Assembly (NCBI GenBank): GCA_027315165.1
Contig: DAHUYN010000002.1
Span: forward strand, 1-64,000
Length of the DNA stretch: 64,000 bases
Reading direction: 5' to 3'
DNA from: Thermoplasmata archaeon
GTDB lineage: Archaea; Thermoplasmatota; Thermoplasmata; Lutacidiplasmatales; UBA184
In this document: positions 8,316-16,308 of the stretch, piece after piece
How the letters are laid out: each line of letters begins with the position of its first letter
How positions within the stretch are numbered: position 1 is the first letter of the stretch
Made by a program: the position numbers and the translations under genes
The notes under the pieces: generated by a model
Database searches by the model: none
Seen by the model: the letters and a program-made list of their open reading frames with translations, nothing else
What the model was told of the DNA's origin: nothing

Positions 8316-11300
8316 GTGGACCGCTACGGCACGGCGATCGAGTCGTCCGTCGACCGTGCGTATGCGGCCGCGGAGCGTGCCCGCGCCGTCGGCCTCGACC
8401 CGGCGCTCTCGCCGGAGGTCCCGAGGGCCCAGGACATGGCGTCGCGCGTCGAGAAGCTCCTCGGCCATCTGCATCTCGACGGGATCTCGAGCGAGATCCG
8501 CACGCTCTCGGCGACGAAGCCCCGCGAGGAGGTCGCCGTCGAGATGGCCCGCCGCATCGCCCTCGACCCGTCACGGGGGGGTTCCCTCGAGGCTCGCCTG
8601 GACGCCGGCCTCCGGGTCGGGCTCGCCATCCTGACCGAGGGAATCCTCGTGGCCCCGCTCGAGGGGCTCGCGGAGGTGCACATCCGCTCGGACGGCCCGG
8701 GGGCGCCGGGGTATGTCGAGCTGTACTATGCCGGTCCGATCCGGGCCGCGGGCGGTACCGCCCAGGCGCTGTCGGTGCTGCTCGCCGACCTCGTGCGACG
8801 GGACCTCGGCCTCGGCGCCTACCACCCGGACGAGGCTGAGGTCGGTCGCTACAAGGAGGAGATCCCCTTGTACAAGCACCTCCAGCACCTCCAGTACGTC
8901 CCTTCCGCCGAGGAGATCGAGCTCGTGGCCCGACATGTGCCGGTCTGCATCTCGGGCGAGTCCACAGAGGGCGACGCGGAGGTGAGCGCGTTCCGCAATC
9001 TGCCCCGCGTCGGGACGAACGGCATCCGCGGCGGTGCCTGTCTGGTCATCGCCGAGGGACTCTGCCAGAAGGCGGCGAAGCTCCGGAAGGTCGTCGACAA
9101 GCTCGGCGTACCGGGCTGGGGGTTCCTCGAGAAGCTCGGCCGCAAGACCCCCGGGGACGCTGAGCTGAGCCACGCCCCGAAGTACCTCACCGAGGCGGTC
9201 GGCGGTCGGCCGATCCTGGCCTACCCGAACCGGCCGGGCGGCTTTCGTCTTGTCTACGGGCGCGCCAGGACCGGGGGGCTCGCCTCCTGCGGCCTGAACC
9301 CGGCGACGATGGTGGTCTTGCGAAGCTTCGTCGCCGTCGGGACGCAGGTGAAGCTCGAGTACCCGGGGAAGGCGACCGCGATGGCGCTCTGCGACAGCGT
9401 CGAGGGGCCGCTCGTCGAGCTCGACGACGGGAGCTTGCTCGCGGTCCACGACGTCGACCGCGCCCGGGCCCTGCTCCCTCGGATCCGCCGCATCGTCGAC
9501 CTCGGGGAGATCCTCGTCCCGTTCGGGGAGTTCCTCGAGAACAACCGCGCCCTCGTTCCGGGCGCCTACGCGATCGACTGGCACCTCGCCGAGCTCGACG
9601 CGCGAGGGGTTCCCGCGGGGTCGCGAGCTCCCGCTCCCTCCTACGAGGAGGCGGTCCGGCTCTCCGCGGAGTTTGCGGTGCCCCTGCACCCGCGCCACCT
9701 GCTCTTCTGGCACGACCTGGAGCCCGCCGAGGTCGCTGACCTCAGCCGGTTCGTCGAGCGCGAAGGCCGTCTCGACGGCCCGGCTCTGGTCCTCCCGTGG
9801 ACCGAGCCGGACCGTGAGCGCCTCGTCCGGCTCGGCTTCCTGCACGCTCCCCTGTCGGACGGACGACTTCGAGGCGACGCCGCGGCGTCGGCGGCGCTCT
9901 TGGGCGGACTCGGTCTCGCCCCCTCGAGCGACGGGGTCGTGCGCCGCGCGGCGCTCGAGCCGGTCGAGGGTCCGGTCCTCGCCTACGTGAGCCGGCTCGC
10001 GGGCGTTGAGGTGCGCGCGCGGGGCCCCTCTCGGATCGGGGCCCGCGTCGGGCGGCCGGAGAAGGCCCGGCTGCGCAAGATGAGCCCCAACGTGCACGGC
10101 CTGTTCCCGGTCGGCGACGCCGGAGGGGCCCAGCGGTCCGTGAGCCAGGCGGCCCGCGCGACGATGCGCGACGGCGTCCCCGTCCTCCTCGGCGTGCGCC
10201 GCTGCCCCGACTGCCACCGGTCGACGGTGTGGCTCCGGTGCGCGTGCGGCCGGCACACGGAGCCGACCGGCGAGGTCGCGACCCAGCCTCTCCCGGTCGC
10301 GCGGCTCTGGGCGGACGCGGTGAGCCATCTCCATCTGTCGAAGGCCCCCGAGATGAAGGGCGTCAAGGGACTCACCTCGCCGGGGAAGGTCCCCGAGACC
10401 CTCGAGAAGGGGATCCTGCGCGCAGCCCACGGGATCGCCGTCTACCAGGACGGGACGGCCCGGTTCGACCTGACCGACCTCCCGCTGACCCACTTCCGGC
10501 CCCGGGAGGTCGGCCTCAGCGTCGAGCGGGCCCACGCCCTCGGCTACGAGAGCGACTGGGCCGGCGCCCCGCTCGAACGCGAGGACCAGCTCCTCGAGCT
10601 CGAGCCGCAGGATATCATCGTCTCGCGCTCCTGCGGCGAGTACCTCGTCCAGCTCGCCCAGTTCGTCGACGACGAGCTCGTGAAGCTCTACGGGCTCGAG
10701 CCGTTCTACTCGGCGTCGCGTCCCGGGGACCTCGTCGGCGAGCTCGTCGTCGCGCTCGCGCCGCACACCTCGGGCGGCGTCGCGGGCCGGATCGTCGGGT
10801 TCACCGAGGCCGAGGCCTGCTTCGCCCATCCCGTCTTCCACGCCGCGAAGCGTCGGAACTGCGACGGCGACGAGGACTCGGTCACGCTCCTCGTCGACAC
10901 GCTGCTCAACTTCTCCCGCGCCTACCTTCCCGAGAGCCGCGGGGCGCTGATGGACAAGCCCCTCGTGCTGACGACCCGTCTCGACCCGACGGAGGTCGAC
11001 AAGGAGGCGCACAACCTCGACGTCGTCGACCGCTACCCGCTCGCCTTCTACCGTCTGGCCGAGGCCGGGCGCCCGGCGAAGGAGGCCGAGCCGCTCGTGA
11101 CGACGCTCGGTCGCCGGCTCACGCTCGCCGACCCGATGCGGGGGCTCGGGTTCACGCACGACACCTCCGACATCGCGGGAGGGCCCGTGCGCTCGACGTA
11201 CCGTGAGGCGGGCTCGATGGCCCGCGGGGTCGAGCTGTCGCTCGTGCTCACGTCGCAGATCCGGGCCGTCGACGTCGCCGACGCGGTCGCGCTCGTCCTC

Positions 11301-11663
11301 AACAGCCACTTCCTGCCGGACCTGATGGGGAACCTGAAGAGCTACGCGACCCAGCGCTTCCGTTGCAAGAGCTGCAACGCCTCGTACCGGCGGCCCCCGC
11401 TCGCCGGGCGGTGCTCGGCCCGGACGACGGGCGGCCGCGCCTGCGATGGCGAGCTCGTCCCGACGGTCTACGAGGGGGCGGTGCGCAAGTACCTCGGGCT
11501 CTCGCAGAAGCTCGCCGAGACCGCCGGGGTCACGCCGTACCTCCGCCAGCGGATCCGGCTGCTCGAGACCGCTCTCGAGACGATCTTCCCCGGCGGCGCG
11601 AGCCAGACGACGCTCGAGGGGTTCCCTGCCGAGGGATCCCCCGGCACGGCCGGCGCGGGCTAG
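8316..11663 (+). CDS. polC: DNA polymerase II (family D) large subunit DP2
   Basis: The 1115-residue catalytic subunit of the archaeal replicative D-family polymerase, which works with the DP1 exonuclease subunit (not in the window). The N-terminal domain begins at GTG 8316 (DRYGTAIESSVDRAY). A first zinc-binding site lies near residues 630-645 (CPDCHRSTVWLRCACG). The catalytic NCDGDED motif lies near 847-853. A C-terminal zinc region follows near 1017-1050 (FRCKSCNASYRRPP), then the segment that binds DP1. The length is normal and there is no intein, although inteins are frequent at this locus in other archaea. A tRNA gene follows closely. Confidence 0.97.
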   Translation: MDRYGTAIESSVDRAYAAAERARAVGLDPALSPEVPRAQDMASRVEKLLGHLHLDGISSEIRTLSATKPREEVAVEMARRIALDPSRGGSLEARLDAGLRVGLAILTEGILVAPLEGLAEVHIRSDGPGAPGYVELYYAGPIRAAGGTAQALSVLLADLVRRDLGLGAYHPDEAEVGRYKEEIPLYKHLQHLQYVPSAEEIELVARHVPVCISGESTEGDAEVSAFRNLPRVGTNGIRGGACLVIAEGLCQKAAKLRKVVDKLGVPGWGFLEKLGRKTPGDAELSHAPKYLTEAVGGRPILAYPNRPGGFRLVYGRARTGGLASCGLNPATMVVLRSFVAVGTQVKLEYPGKATAMALCDSVEGPLVELDDGSLLAVHDVDRARALLPRIRRIVDLGEILVPFGEFLENNRALVPGAYAIDWHLAELDARGVPAGSRAPAPSYEEAVRLSAEFAVPLHPRHLLFWHDLEPAEVADLSRFVEREGRLDGPALVLPWTEPDRERLVRLGFLHAPLSDGRLRGDAAASAALLGGLGLAPSSDGVVRRAALEPVEGPVLAYVSRLAGVEVRARGPSRIGARVGRPEKARLRKMSPNVHGLFPVGDAGGAQRSVSQAARATMRDGVPVLLGVRRCPDCHRSTVWLRCACGRHTEPTGEVATQPLPVARLWADAVSHLHLSKAPEMKGVKGLTSPGKVPETLEKGILRAAHGIAVYQDGTARFDLTDLPLTHFRPREVGLSVERAHALGYESDWAGAPLEREDQLLELEPQDIIVSRSCGEYLVQLAQFVDDELVKLYGLEPFYSASRPGDLVGELVVALAPHTSGGVAGRIVGFTEAEACFAHPVFHAAKRRNCDGDEDSVTLLVDTLLNFSRAYLPESRGALMDKPLVLTTRLDPTEVDKEAHNLDVVDRYPLAFYRLAEAGRPAKEAEPLVTTLGRRLTLADPMRGLGFTHDTSDIAGGPVRSTYREAGSMARGVELSLVLTSQIRAVDVADAVALVLNSHFLPDLMGNLKSYATQRFRCKSCNASYRRPPLAGRCSARTTGGRACDGELVPTVYEGAVRKYLGLSQKLAETAGVTPYLRQRIRLLETALETIFPGGASQTTLEGFPAEGSPGTAGAG

Positions 11664-11676
11664 GCCATCCCAACGG

Positions 11677-11685
11677 CCAAATACG
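11677..11685 (+). promoter_or_regulatory. TATA-like box of tRNA-Arg
   Basis: CCAAATACG, centred about 27 bases before the first tRNA base, is the expected distance for archaeal transcription of a leaderless tRNA. Confidence 0.45.
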
Positions 11686-11707
11686 CCGGGGGCGCTCCCA
11701 CACCCGC

Positions 11708-11808
11708 GGGCTTGTGGGGTAGTTTGGACTATCCTTTTGGCCTTCGAAGCCAAAGACCTGGGTTCGAATCCGGCGGCGTCGCCGCCGGCGGAACTCCCAG
11801 CAAGCCCG
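11708..11808 (+). tRNA. tRNA-Arg (anticodon TCG) with a 26-base T-arm intron
   Basis: Acceptor strand GGGCTTG (11708-11714) pairs perfectly with CAAGCCC (11801-11807), followed by discriminator G. The D arm is GGGT/ATCC. The anticodon stem TTGGC (11737-11741) pairs with GCCAA (11749-11753) around loop CTTCGAA, giving anticodon TCG for Arg codon CGA. The T stem CTGGG (11758-11762) and loop TTCGAAT (11763-11769) are normal, but the partner strand CCCAG comes only at 11796-11800. The 26 bases between contain a perfect 8-bp hairpin (CCGGCGGC/GCCGCCGG, GTC loop). Removing them leaves a standard 75-base tRNA. Because CC and the preceding T repeat at both edges, the exact splice point is ambiguous by up to three bases (tRNA position 59/60 to 62/63). 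Confidence 0.85.
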
Positions 11809-11827
11809 TCCCCGGCCCGCCCCGCAC

Positions 11828-12139
11828 CTACCGGAAGTAGCCCGGGGCGGCCTGGCTCTCGGCGCGCTTCTCCTCCTCGGGCTTGACGGCCTCGAGGACG
11901 TCGACCGCGAGCAGCGCGTTGAGCGGGATCAACCGGACGAGCCCCTTCTCGCCCTTAACGGAGTCGTCGAGCTCGAGGGCGAGGGAGTTGTCCCCGCCGA
12001 TCGAGACGAGCCCGCGGAAGACGCCGCTCGAGACGAGCGCCTCGTCCCGCGTCCCGGCGGACCGGACCCGGATCTTCGACCCGCCGGTGAGCACGATCGC
12101 GACCTTCTTCGCCGAAGCGCTGGAGCCCTCACCCTTCAT
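11828..12139 (-). CDS. Small Sm/Lsm-like protein (tentative)
   Basis: A 103-residue protein with a compact run of beta strands: VAIVLTGGSKIRVRS, GVFRGLVSIGG, LALELDDSV, LVRLIPLNALLAVDVLE. This is the order of strands seen in Sm-fold proteins, with a function-unknown C-terminal charged tail (EEEKRAESQ). I assign the fold by pattern only. Its ATG overlaps the stop of the upstream winged-helix gene by four bases, so the two are translationally coupled and may act together. Confidence 0.5.
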   Translation of the reverse strand: MKGEGSSASAKKVAIVLTGGSKIRVRSAGTRDEALVSSGVFRGLVSIGGDNSLALELDDSVKGEKGLVRLIPLNALLAVDVLEAVKPEEEKRAESQAAPGYFR

Positions 12140-12681
12140 TGATTGCCTCCCTTCTCCCGTGCTCCCTTCCCGCCGGTCGCGCGTGCGACCGTCGCCACCG
12201 CCGGAGGCGCCTTTGGCGCCGGTGCGGCGGGCGATTGGTCGAGGAGGGATTGGAGATGGTTCACGGTCTCACGGTAGCGCCGGAGCGCGTTCTGGGCGTT
12301 CGCCTCGGTGAAGTCCCAAGCGCGGGCGAGGCTCCCGTAGCGGAGTCGGTAGCCCTTGCGGCCCTTCCCGTCGGCGGCGCCACCGACCTCCTCGAGCATG
12401 TCGAGCGACTTCAGCTTGTTGATGTGCCGGTAGACGGTCGGTTTCGAGGTCTCGAGGACGGCGACGAGCTCTTCGGCGTACCACGGCCGCGCGGGATCGC
12501 GGAGAAGGCACTCCCGCACGAGCCGGTAGGCGAGGCTCGTCGCCACCGGCCCTTCGCCGGCGCGGCGGTCCTCGCCCTCGGGCAGGTAGCCGACCATCCG
12601 CAGGAACTCCTGGAGCACCTCGTCGAGGTCGGAGAGCGGTGTCAGCGGCGTCGTGTAGCGCAGCGTGAGCTCGAAAGGCAT
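12136..12681 (-). CDS. Winged-helix transcription regulator
   Basis: A 181-residue protein. Residues about 45-120 form a winged helix-turn-helix of the ArsR/MarR type (YAEELVAVLETSKPTVYRHI, then NKLKSLDMLEEVG and a basic wing KGRKGYRLRY). The C-terminal third is helical (RRYRETVNHLQSLLDQ) and ends in an Ala/Pro/Lys tail. The frame is open far upstream, but ATG 12681 is preferred because a TATA box sits about 34 bases before it and the upstream residues are Arg/Pro shadow. It is coupled to the Sm-like gene and divergent from the molybdenum-hydroxylase operon, which it could control. Confidence 0.75.
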   Translation of the reverse strand: MPFELTLRYTTPLTPLSDLDEVLQEFLRMVGYLPEGEDRRAGEGPVATSLAYRLVRECLLRDPARPWYAEELVAVLETSKPTVYRHINKLKSLDMLEEVGGAADGKGRKGYRLRYGSLARAWDFTEANAQNALRRYRETVNHLQSLLDQSPAAPAPKAPPAVATVARATGGKGAREKGGNQ

Positions 12682-12710
12682 GAGCCTGAGTCCCTCCCAG
12701 CCGTCCTTGG

Positions 12711-12720
12711 GATAAAAAGG
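12711..12720 (-). promoter_or_regulatory. TATA box of the winged-helix operon
   Basis: Minus-strand CCTTTTTATC, about 34 bases before ATG 12681, in an otherwise GC-rich divergent region. A GGTTAACC palindrome at about 12751-12758 faces the plus-strand operon and may be its TATA region or an operator. Confidence 0.5.
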
Positions 12721-12785
12721 CCGAGCCGCGACCGCGCGGGCCGGCGCCGGGTTAACCCTTTCTCCGCCCGGGCCGTCCCCGGCCG

Positions 12786-13637
12786 ATGGGCTTCGAGCTT
12801 CTTCGGCCGGCGACGGTCCCGCAAGCGGTCGCGCTCGCGTCGGCCGCCGCGCCGGGCGAGCTCGCGGTCCTTGCGGGCGGCACCGACCTCCTCCTCGACG
12901 TCGACCGCGGGCTCGTCGCACCGCGTCGGGTCCTCTCGCTCGCCCGGCTTCCGTGGCACTCGCACCGATGGGCCAAGGGCGGGCTCACCGTCGGCAGCGC
13001 CGAGCCGCTCCGAAACCTCGAGCTCGACCCCCGGCTCGCGCGCCGGCTGCCGGGACTCCACGACGCGATCCGCGCCGTCGGCAGCGTCGCGCTCCGCGAG
13101 CGGGCCACGCTTGGCGGCAACGTCGTCCGTGCGGCGCCCGCGTCCGACCTCCTGCCGATCCTCCTCGCCTACGACGCGGTCGTCGACGTGGTCGGTCCCG
13201 AGGGTCGTCGGTCGGTCGCGCTCGACGCGCTTCTCGCGAGGTCCCGCGAGCCCGCACTCGGCCACGGCGAGCTCGTCGCGTCGGTGGCGATCCCGACGAC
13301 CGCCGACTCGGTCTATCGGTGGCAGCGGGTCCGGCCGGCGAACGACGTCTCCCAGGTCGGCGTCGCCGTCGTCCGCTCGACGGAGCGTCCCTATTGGCGC
13401 GTCGCGCTCGGGGGGGTCCCCTCGAGACCGCTGCGGCTGCACGACGTCGAGCGGGAGCTCGCCCGGGCCCGGCCGACCCGAGAGGAGCTCGGACGAGCGG
13501 CGGCCGTTGCCGGCGCGAGCGCCCCGTTCGTCAGCGACAAGCGCGCCTCCGAGCCGTACCGGCGCCGCGTGGTCGCGCTGCTCCTCACGCGCTCCGTCGA
13601 GCAGCTCCTCGCGCGCGCGACGCCGAAGGCGGGCTGA
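12786..13637 (+). CDS. Molybdenum hydroxylase, FAD-binding subunit
   Basis: The 283-residue medium subunit of a xanthine dehydrogenase/CO dehydrogenase-type enzyme. It holds FAD and passes electrons from the iron-sulfur subunit to an acceptor. The FAD motifs AGGTDLLLD (residues about 31-39) and TLGGNVVRAAPASDLLP (about 110-127) are intact, and a CO_deh_flav_C-like C-terminal domain follows. It is the first gene of a chain with two-base or overlapping junctions. The substrate cannot be told from this subunit. Confidence 0.88.
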   Translation: MGFELLRPATVPQAVALASAAAPGELAVLAGGTDLLLDVDRGLVAPRRVLSLARLPWHSHRWAKGGLTVGSAEPLRNLELDPRLARRLPGLHDAIRAVGSVALRERATLGGNVVRAAPASDLLPILLAYDAVVDVVGPEGRRSVALDALLARSREPALGHGELVASVAIPTTADSVYRWQRVRPANDVSQVGVAVVRSTERPYWRVALGGVPSRPLRLHDVERELARARPTREELGRAAAVAGASAPFVSDKRASEPYRRRVVALLLTRSVEQLLARATPKAG

Positions 13638-13639
13638 CG

Positions 13640-14116
13640 ATGGCGAGAGCGCGCAGGGGCCTCGAGGTGAACGGCCACCGTCGCTCCCTCGACGGCGTCC
13701 CCGACGACGAACGGCTTCTCGACACCCTTCGGGGACGCTGGCGGCTCACGGGGACGAAGGAGGGCTGTCGGAGCGGCGGCTGCGGGGCCTGCACGGTCCT
13801 CGTCGAGGGACGGCCGACGCTGAGCTGCCTCACGCTCTCGAGCGAGGTCGAGGGGTCTGCGGTCACGACGATCGAGGGGATCGCCTCCGATGCCGTCGGA
13901 CGCGTGGTCCGGACCGCCTTCGAGCGCGAGGGAGCGCTCCAGTGCGGCTACTGCACGCCGGGGTTCGTCCTCGCGCTCGTCGGCCTCCTCAAGGAGAGGG
14001 GCGCGCGCGTCGCCTCCGAGACGCTCGTCGAGGAGCTCTCGGGGAACCTGTGCCGGTGCACGGGGTATGTCTCGATCCGACGCGCGGCCGAGGCGGCGCG
14101 GGAGGCCCTCGGATGA
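13640..14116 (+). CDS. Molybdenum hydroxylase, 2Fe-2S subunit
   Basis: The 158-residue small subunit. The plant-type [2Fe-2S] loop GCRSGGCGACTVLVEG with a later C (TLSCLTL) lies in the N-terminal half. The second cluster uses QCGYCTPGF and CRCTGY in the C-terminal helical domain. It carries electrons from the molybdenum site to FAD. It starts two bases after the stop of the FAD subunit, and its stop overlaps the next ATG as ATGA. Confidence 0.92.
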   Translation: MARARRGLEVNGHRRSLDGVPDDERLLDTLRGRWRLTGTKEGCRSGGCGACTVLVEGRPTLSCLTLSSEVEGSAVTTIEGIASDAVGRVVRTAFEREGALQCGYCTPGFVLALVGLLKERGARVASETLVEELSGNLCRCTGYVSIRRAAEAAREALG

Positions 14117-16308
14117 TCCGCCCCGACGCCCGCGAGAAGCTCTCGGGCGAGGCGGTCTACGGGACCGACCTCGCGGTCGAGCGGATGCTCTACGGCGCCT
14201 TCGTCCCCTCGCCGGTCCCGAACGGGGTCGTGCGGCGGCTCGACCTCGGCCCGGCGCGGCGGGTCCCCGGCGTCGTCGCCGCGGTGGGCCCGGACGAGCT
14301 CGACCGGCTCTGCCCGAAGCACGACCTCGAGCGGCCGCTGTTCCCGAAGGTCGCGGTCAGCTACTACGGCCAACCGCTCGCCGCGGTCGCGGCCGAGAGC
14401 CCGGCCGCGGCCCGGGCCGCGGTCCGTGCCGTCGTCCTCGAGGTCGACGCGGCCCCGCCGCTCGTCGACGTCGAGGAGCTCTATCCGGCGTGGCCCGAGG
14501 CGTCGGCACGAGGGGACGCTCGCACGGTCGCGCACGTCCTCGCGCGGGACGGGGACCTCGTCGAGGCGTTCGCGAGGGCCGACCTCGTCCACGAGGAGAC
14601 CTACCGGACGAGCGGCGTGCACCAGGTCGCGATCGAGCCGCACGCCTGCGTCGCCGAGGTCGCCGACGGTCGCTGGAGCGTGACGACGACGACGCAGACG
14701 CCGTTCGGGGTCCGCGAGGACGTCTCCGACCTGCTGGGGATCCCGCCCGAGAAGGTCGTCGTCACGGGGACCTGGGTCGGCGGCGGGTTCGGCGGGAAGG
14801 GGTCGTCGTTCCTCGAACCGTATGCGCTCCTCCTGGCCGCCGCGGCCGGCCGCCCCGTCCGTCTGGCGCTCAGCTACCGCGAGGAGTTCCAGCTCGGCCG
14901 GACGACGCTCCCGATGGTCGTTCGACTCGAGACGGCCGTGCGCGACGGGGCGATCACGGGCCGTCGTGTCCGCCTCCTGCTCGACTCGGGCGCGTCGCTG
15001 CCGGGACGGGACTTCGCCACCGGCTACGCGATCGCCTTCCTGCTCGGACCGTACCGCGTCGGGGCCTTCGAGATGGAGGGCTACGCGATCCGGACGAACA
15101 AGCCGCCGTTCGGGCCCCACCGGGCCCCCCTGGCCCCCCAGTGCGCCTTCGCCCTCGAGTCGCACACCGACTCGCTGGCGCGACGGCTCGGCATCGACCC
15201 GGTCGAGTTCCGCCTGCGCCACGTGTGGCGGGAGGGGGACACGACCCCGCTCGGCCTCCGCGTCGGCCCGTTCGGCCTCGCCGAGGCGCTCGAGCGGGCT
15301 CGAGCCCTTCGGGACCGCTGGCGGGCGGACGGGAGCGGCTCCGGTCGGGGCCTCGGGGTCGCCTGTGGCTTTTGGTCGACGGGCACGGGCGCCGGCGGCG
15401 AGGCACGGCTTCGTCTCGGGCCCGAGGGGCTCGCGATCGTCGAAGGGGAGCGGGAGATCGGCAGCGGGTCGGTCGTCGGCGGCCTCGTCGACGTCGCGGT
15501 CCGCGTCACGGGGCTGCCCCCAACGGCGGTGCGGGTCGTCTACGAGAACACCGCGACGGCGCCGTACGACACCGGGGTCTTCGGCAGCCGGACCGTCGGT
15601 GCCCTCGGGCAGGCCGTCGCGAAGGCGGCCGCCTCGCTCGTGAGGACCCTCGCCGACCGGCTCGGGTCTCGAGCGCCGGTCTCGCTCGAGGTGAAGGGCG
15701 GTCGCGTCGTCGTCGTGAGCGGCCGCCTCCGACGCTCGCTCGAGGCCCTGCTCACCCCCGAGGAGCGCCGCGCGGGCGGGCTCGTCGCCACCGGGAAGCA
15801 CTACGGGCGCTCGGGACCGATCGACGAGCGCCGGGTCGTCGACGGCACCTTCTACGGCTACCAGGACTTCACGGCGACGGTCGCGCTCGCCGAGGTCGCC
15901 GTCGACAAGGAGACGGGCCAGGTCTCCGCGACGCGCGTCGCGGAGTTCCTCGACGTCGGCGTCGCGCTCAACCCCGCGCTCGTGACCGCGCAGGTCGAGG
16001 GAGGGGTCGCGATGGGGCTCGGCACCGCCCTCACCGAGGAGATGCTGTGGCGCGACGACGGTCGGCTCGGGAACCCGGGGCTCCTCGACTACCGGGTGCC
16101 GACGATCACGGAGGTCCCGCCCCTCACCGTCGAGCTCCTCGAGGGCCACAAAGGGGCCGGCCCGTTCGGCGCGAAGGGCGTCGGCGAGCCTCCGATCATC
16201 CCGGTGCCGGCGGCCGTCGCCAACGCCCTGGCCGACGCGACCGGCGCGCGCGTCACCGAGCTCCCGCTCTCGCCCGAGCGCGTGGCCCGAGCCCTTAAGC
16301 CCCTGTGA
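14113..16308 (+). CDS. Molybdenum hydroxylase, catalytic subunit
   Basis: The 731-residue large subunit of the xanthine dehydrogenase family, binding molybdopterin-cytosine dinucleotide. It starts at the overlapping ATG 14113. The cofactor loop GGGFGGKGS lies near residue 222, and the active-site segment GAKGVGEPP (catalytic Glu) near 689. The usual motif G-x-x-R-G-x-G-x-P-Q is altered here to GPHRAPLAPQ, and the Cys loop of true CO dehydrogenase (AYRCSFR) is absent. So this is not a CO dehydrogenase; the substrate may be a purine, aldehyde or N-heterocycle. Its end overlaps purP, which hints at purine chemistry. Confidence 0.88.
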   Translation: MIRPDAREKLSGEAVYGTDLAVERMLYGAFVPSPVPNGVVRRLDLGPARRVPGVVAAVGPDELDRLCPKHDLERPLFPKVAVSYYGQPLAAVAAESPAAARAAVRAVVLEVDAAPPLVDVEELYPAWPEASARGDARTVAHVLARDGDLVEAFARADLVHEETYRTSGVHQVAIEPHACVAEVADGRWSVTTTTQTPFGVREDVSDLLGIPPEKVVVTGTWVGGGFGGKGSSFLEPYALLLAAAAGRPVRLALSYREEFQLGRTTLPMVVRLETAVRDGAITGRRVRLLLDSGASLPGRDFATGYAIAFLLGPYRVGAFEMEGYAIRTNKPPFGPHRAPLAPQCAFALESHTDSLARRLGIDPVEFRLRHVWREGDTTPLGLRVGPFGLAEALERARALRDRWRADGSGSGRGLGVACGFWSTGTGAGGEARLRLGPEGLAIVEGEREIGSGSVVGGLVDVAVRVTGLPPTAVRVVYENTATAPYDTGVFGSRTVGALGQAVAKAAASLVRTLADRLGSRAPVSLEVKGGRVVVVSGRLRRSLEALLTPEERRAGGLVATGKHYGRSGPIDERRVVDGTFYGYQDFTATVALAEVAVDKETGQVSATRVAEFLDVGVALNPALVTAQVEGGVAMGLGTALTEEMLWRDDGRLGNPGLLDYRVPTITEVPPLTVELLEGHKGAGPFGAKGVGEPPIIPVPAAVANALADATGARVTELPLSPERVARALKPL

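Noticed and set aside
8571-11753. Long minus-strand open frame of over 1000 codons opposite polC
   Set aside because: It is the antisense shadow of a GC-rich gene: Arg/Glu/Val-rich with no fold-like pattern or motif. The same applies to long antisense frames opposite the molybdenum hydroxylase, gcvT, STAND ATPase and nrdJ genes.
14113-16308. Aerobic CO dehydrogenase large subunit (coxL)
   Set aside because: The AYRCSFR-type active-site Cys loop is absent, and the substrate-region motif differs. General molybdenum hydroxylase is the safe call.
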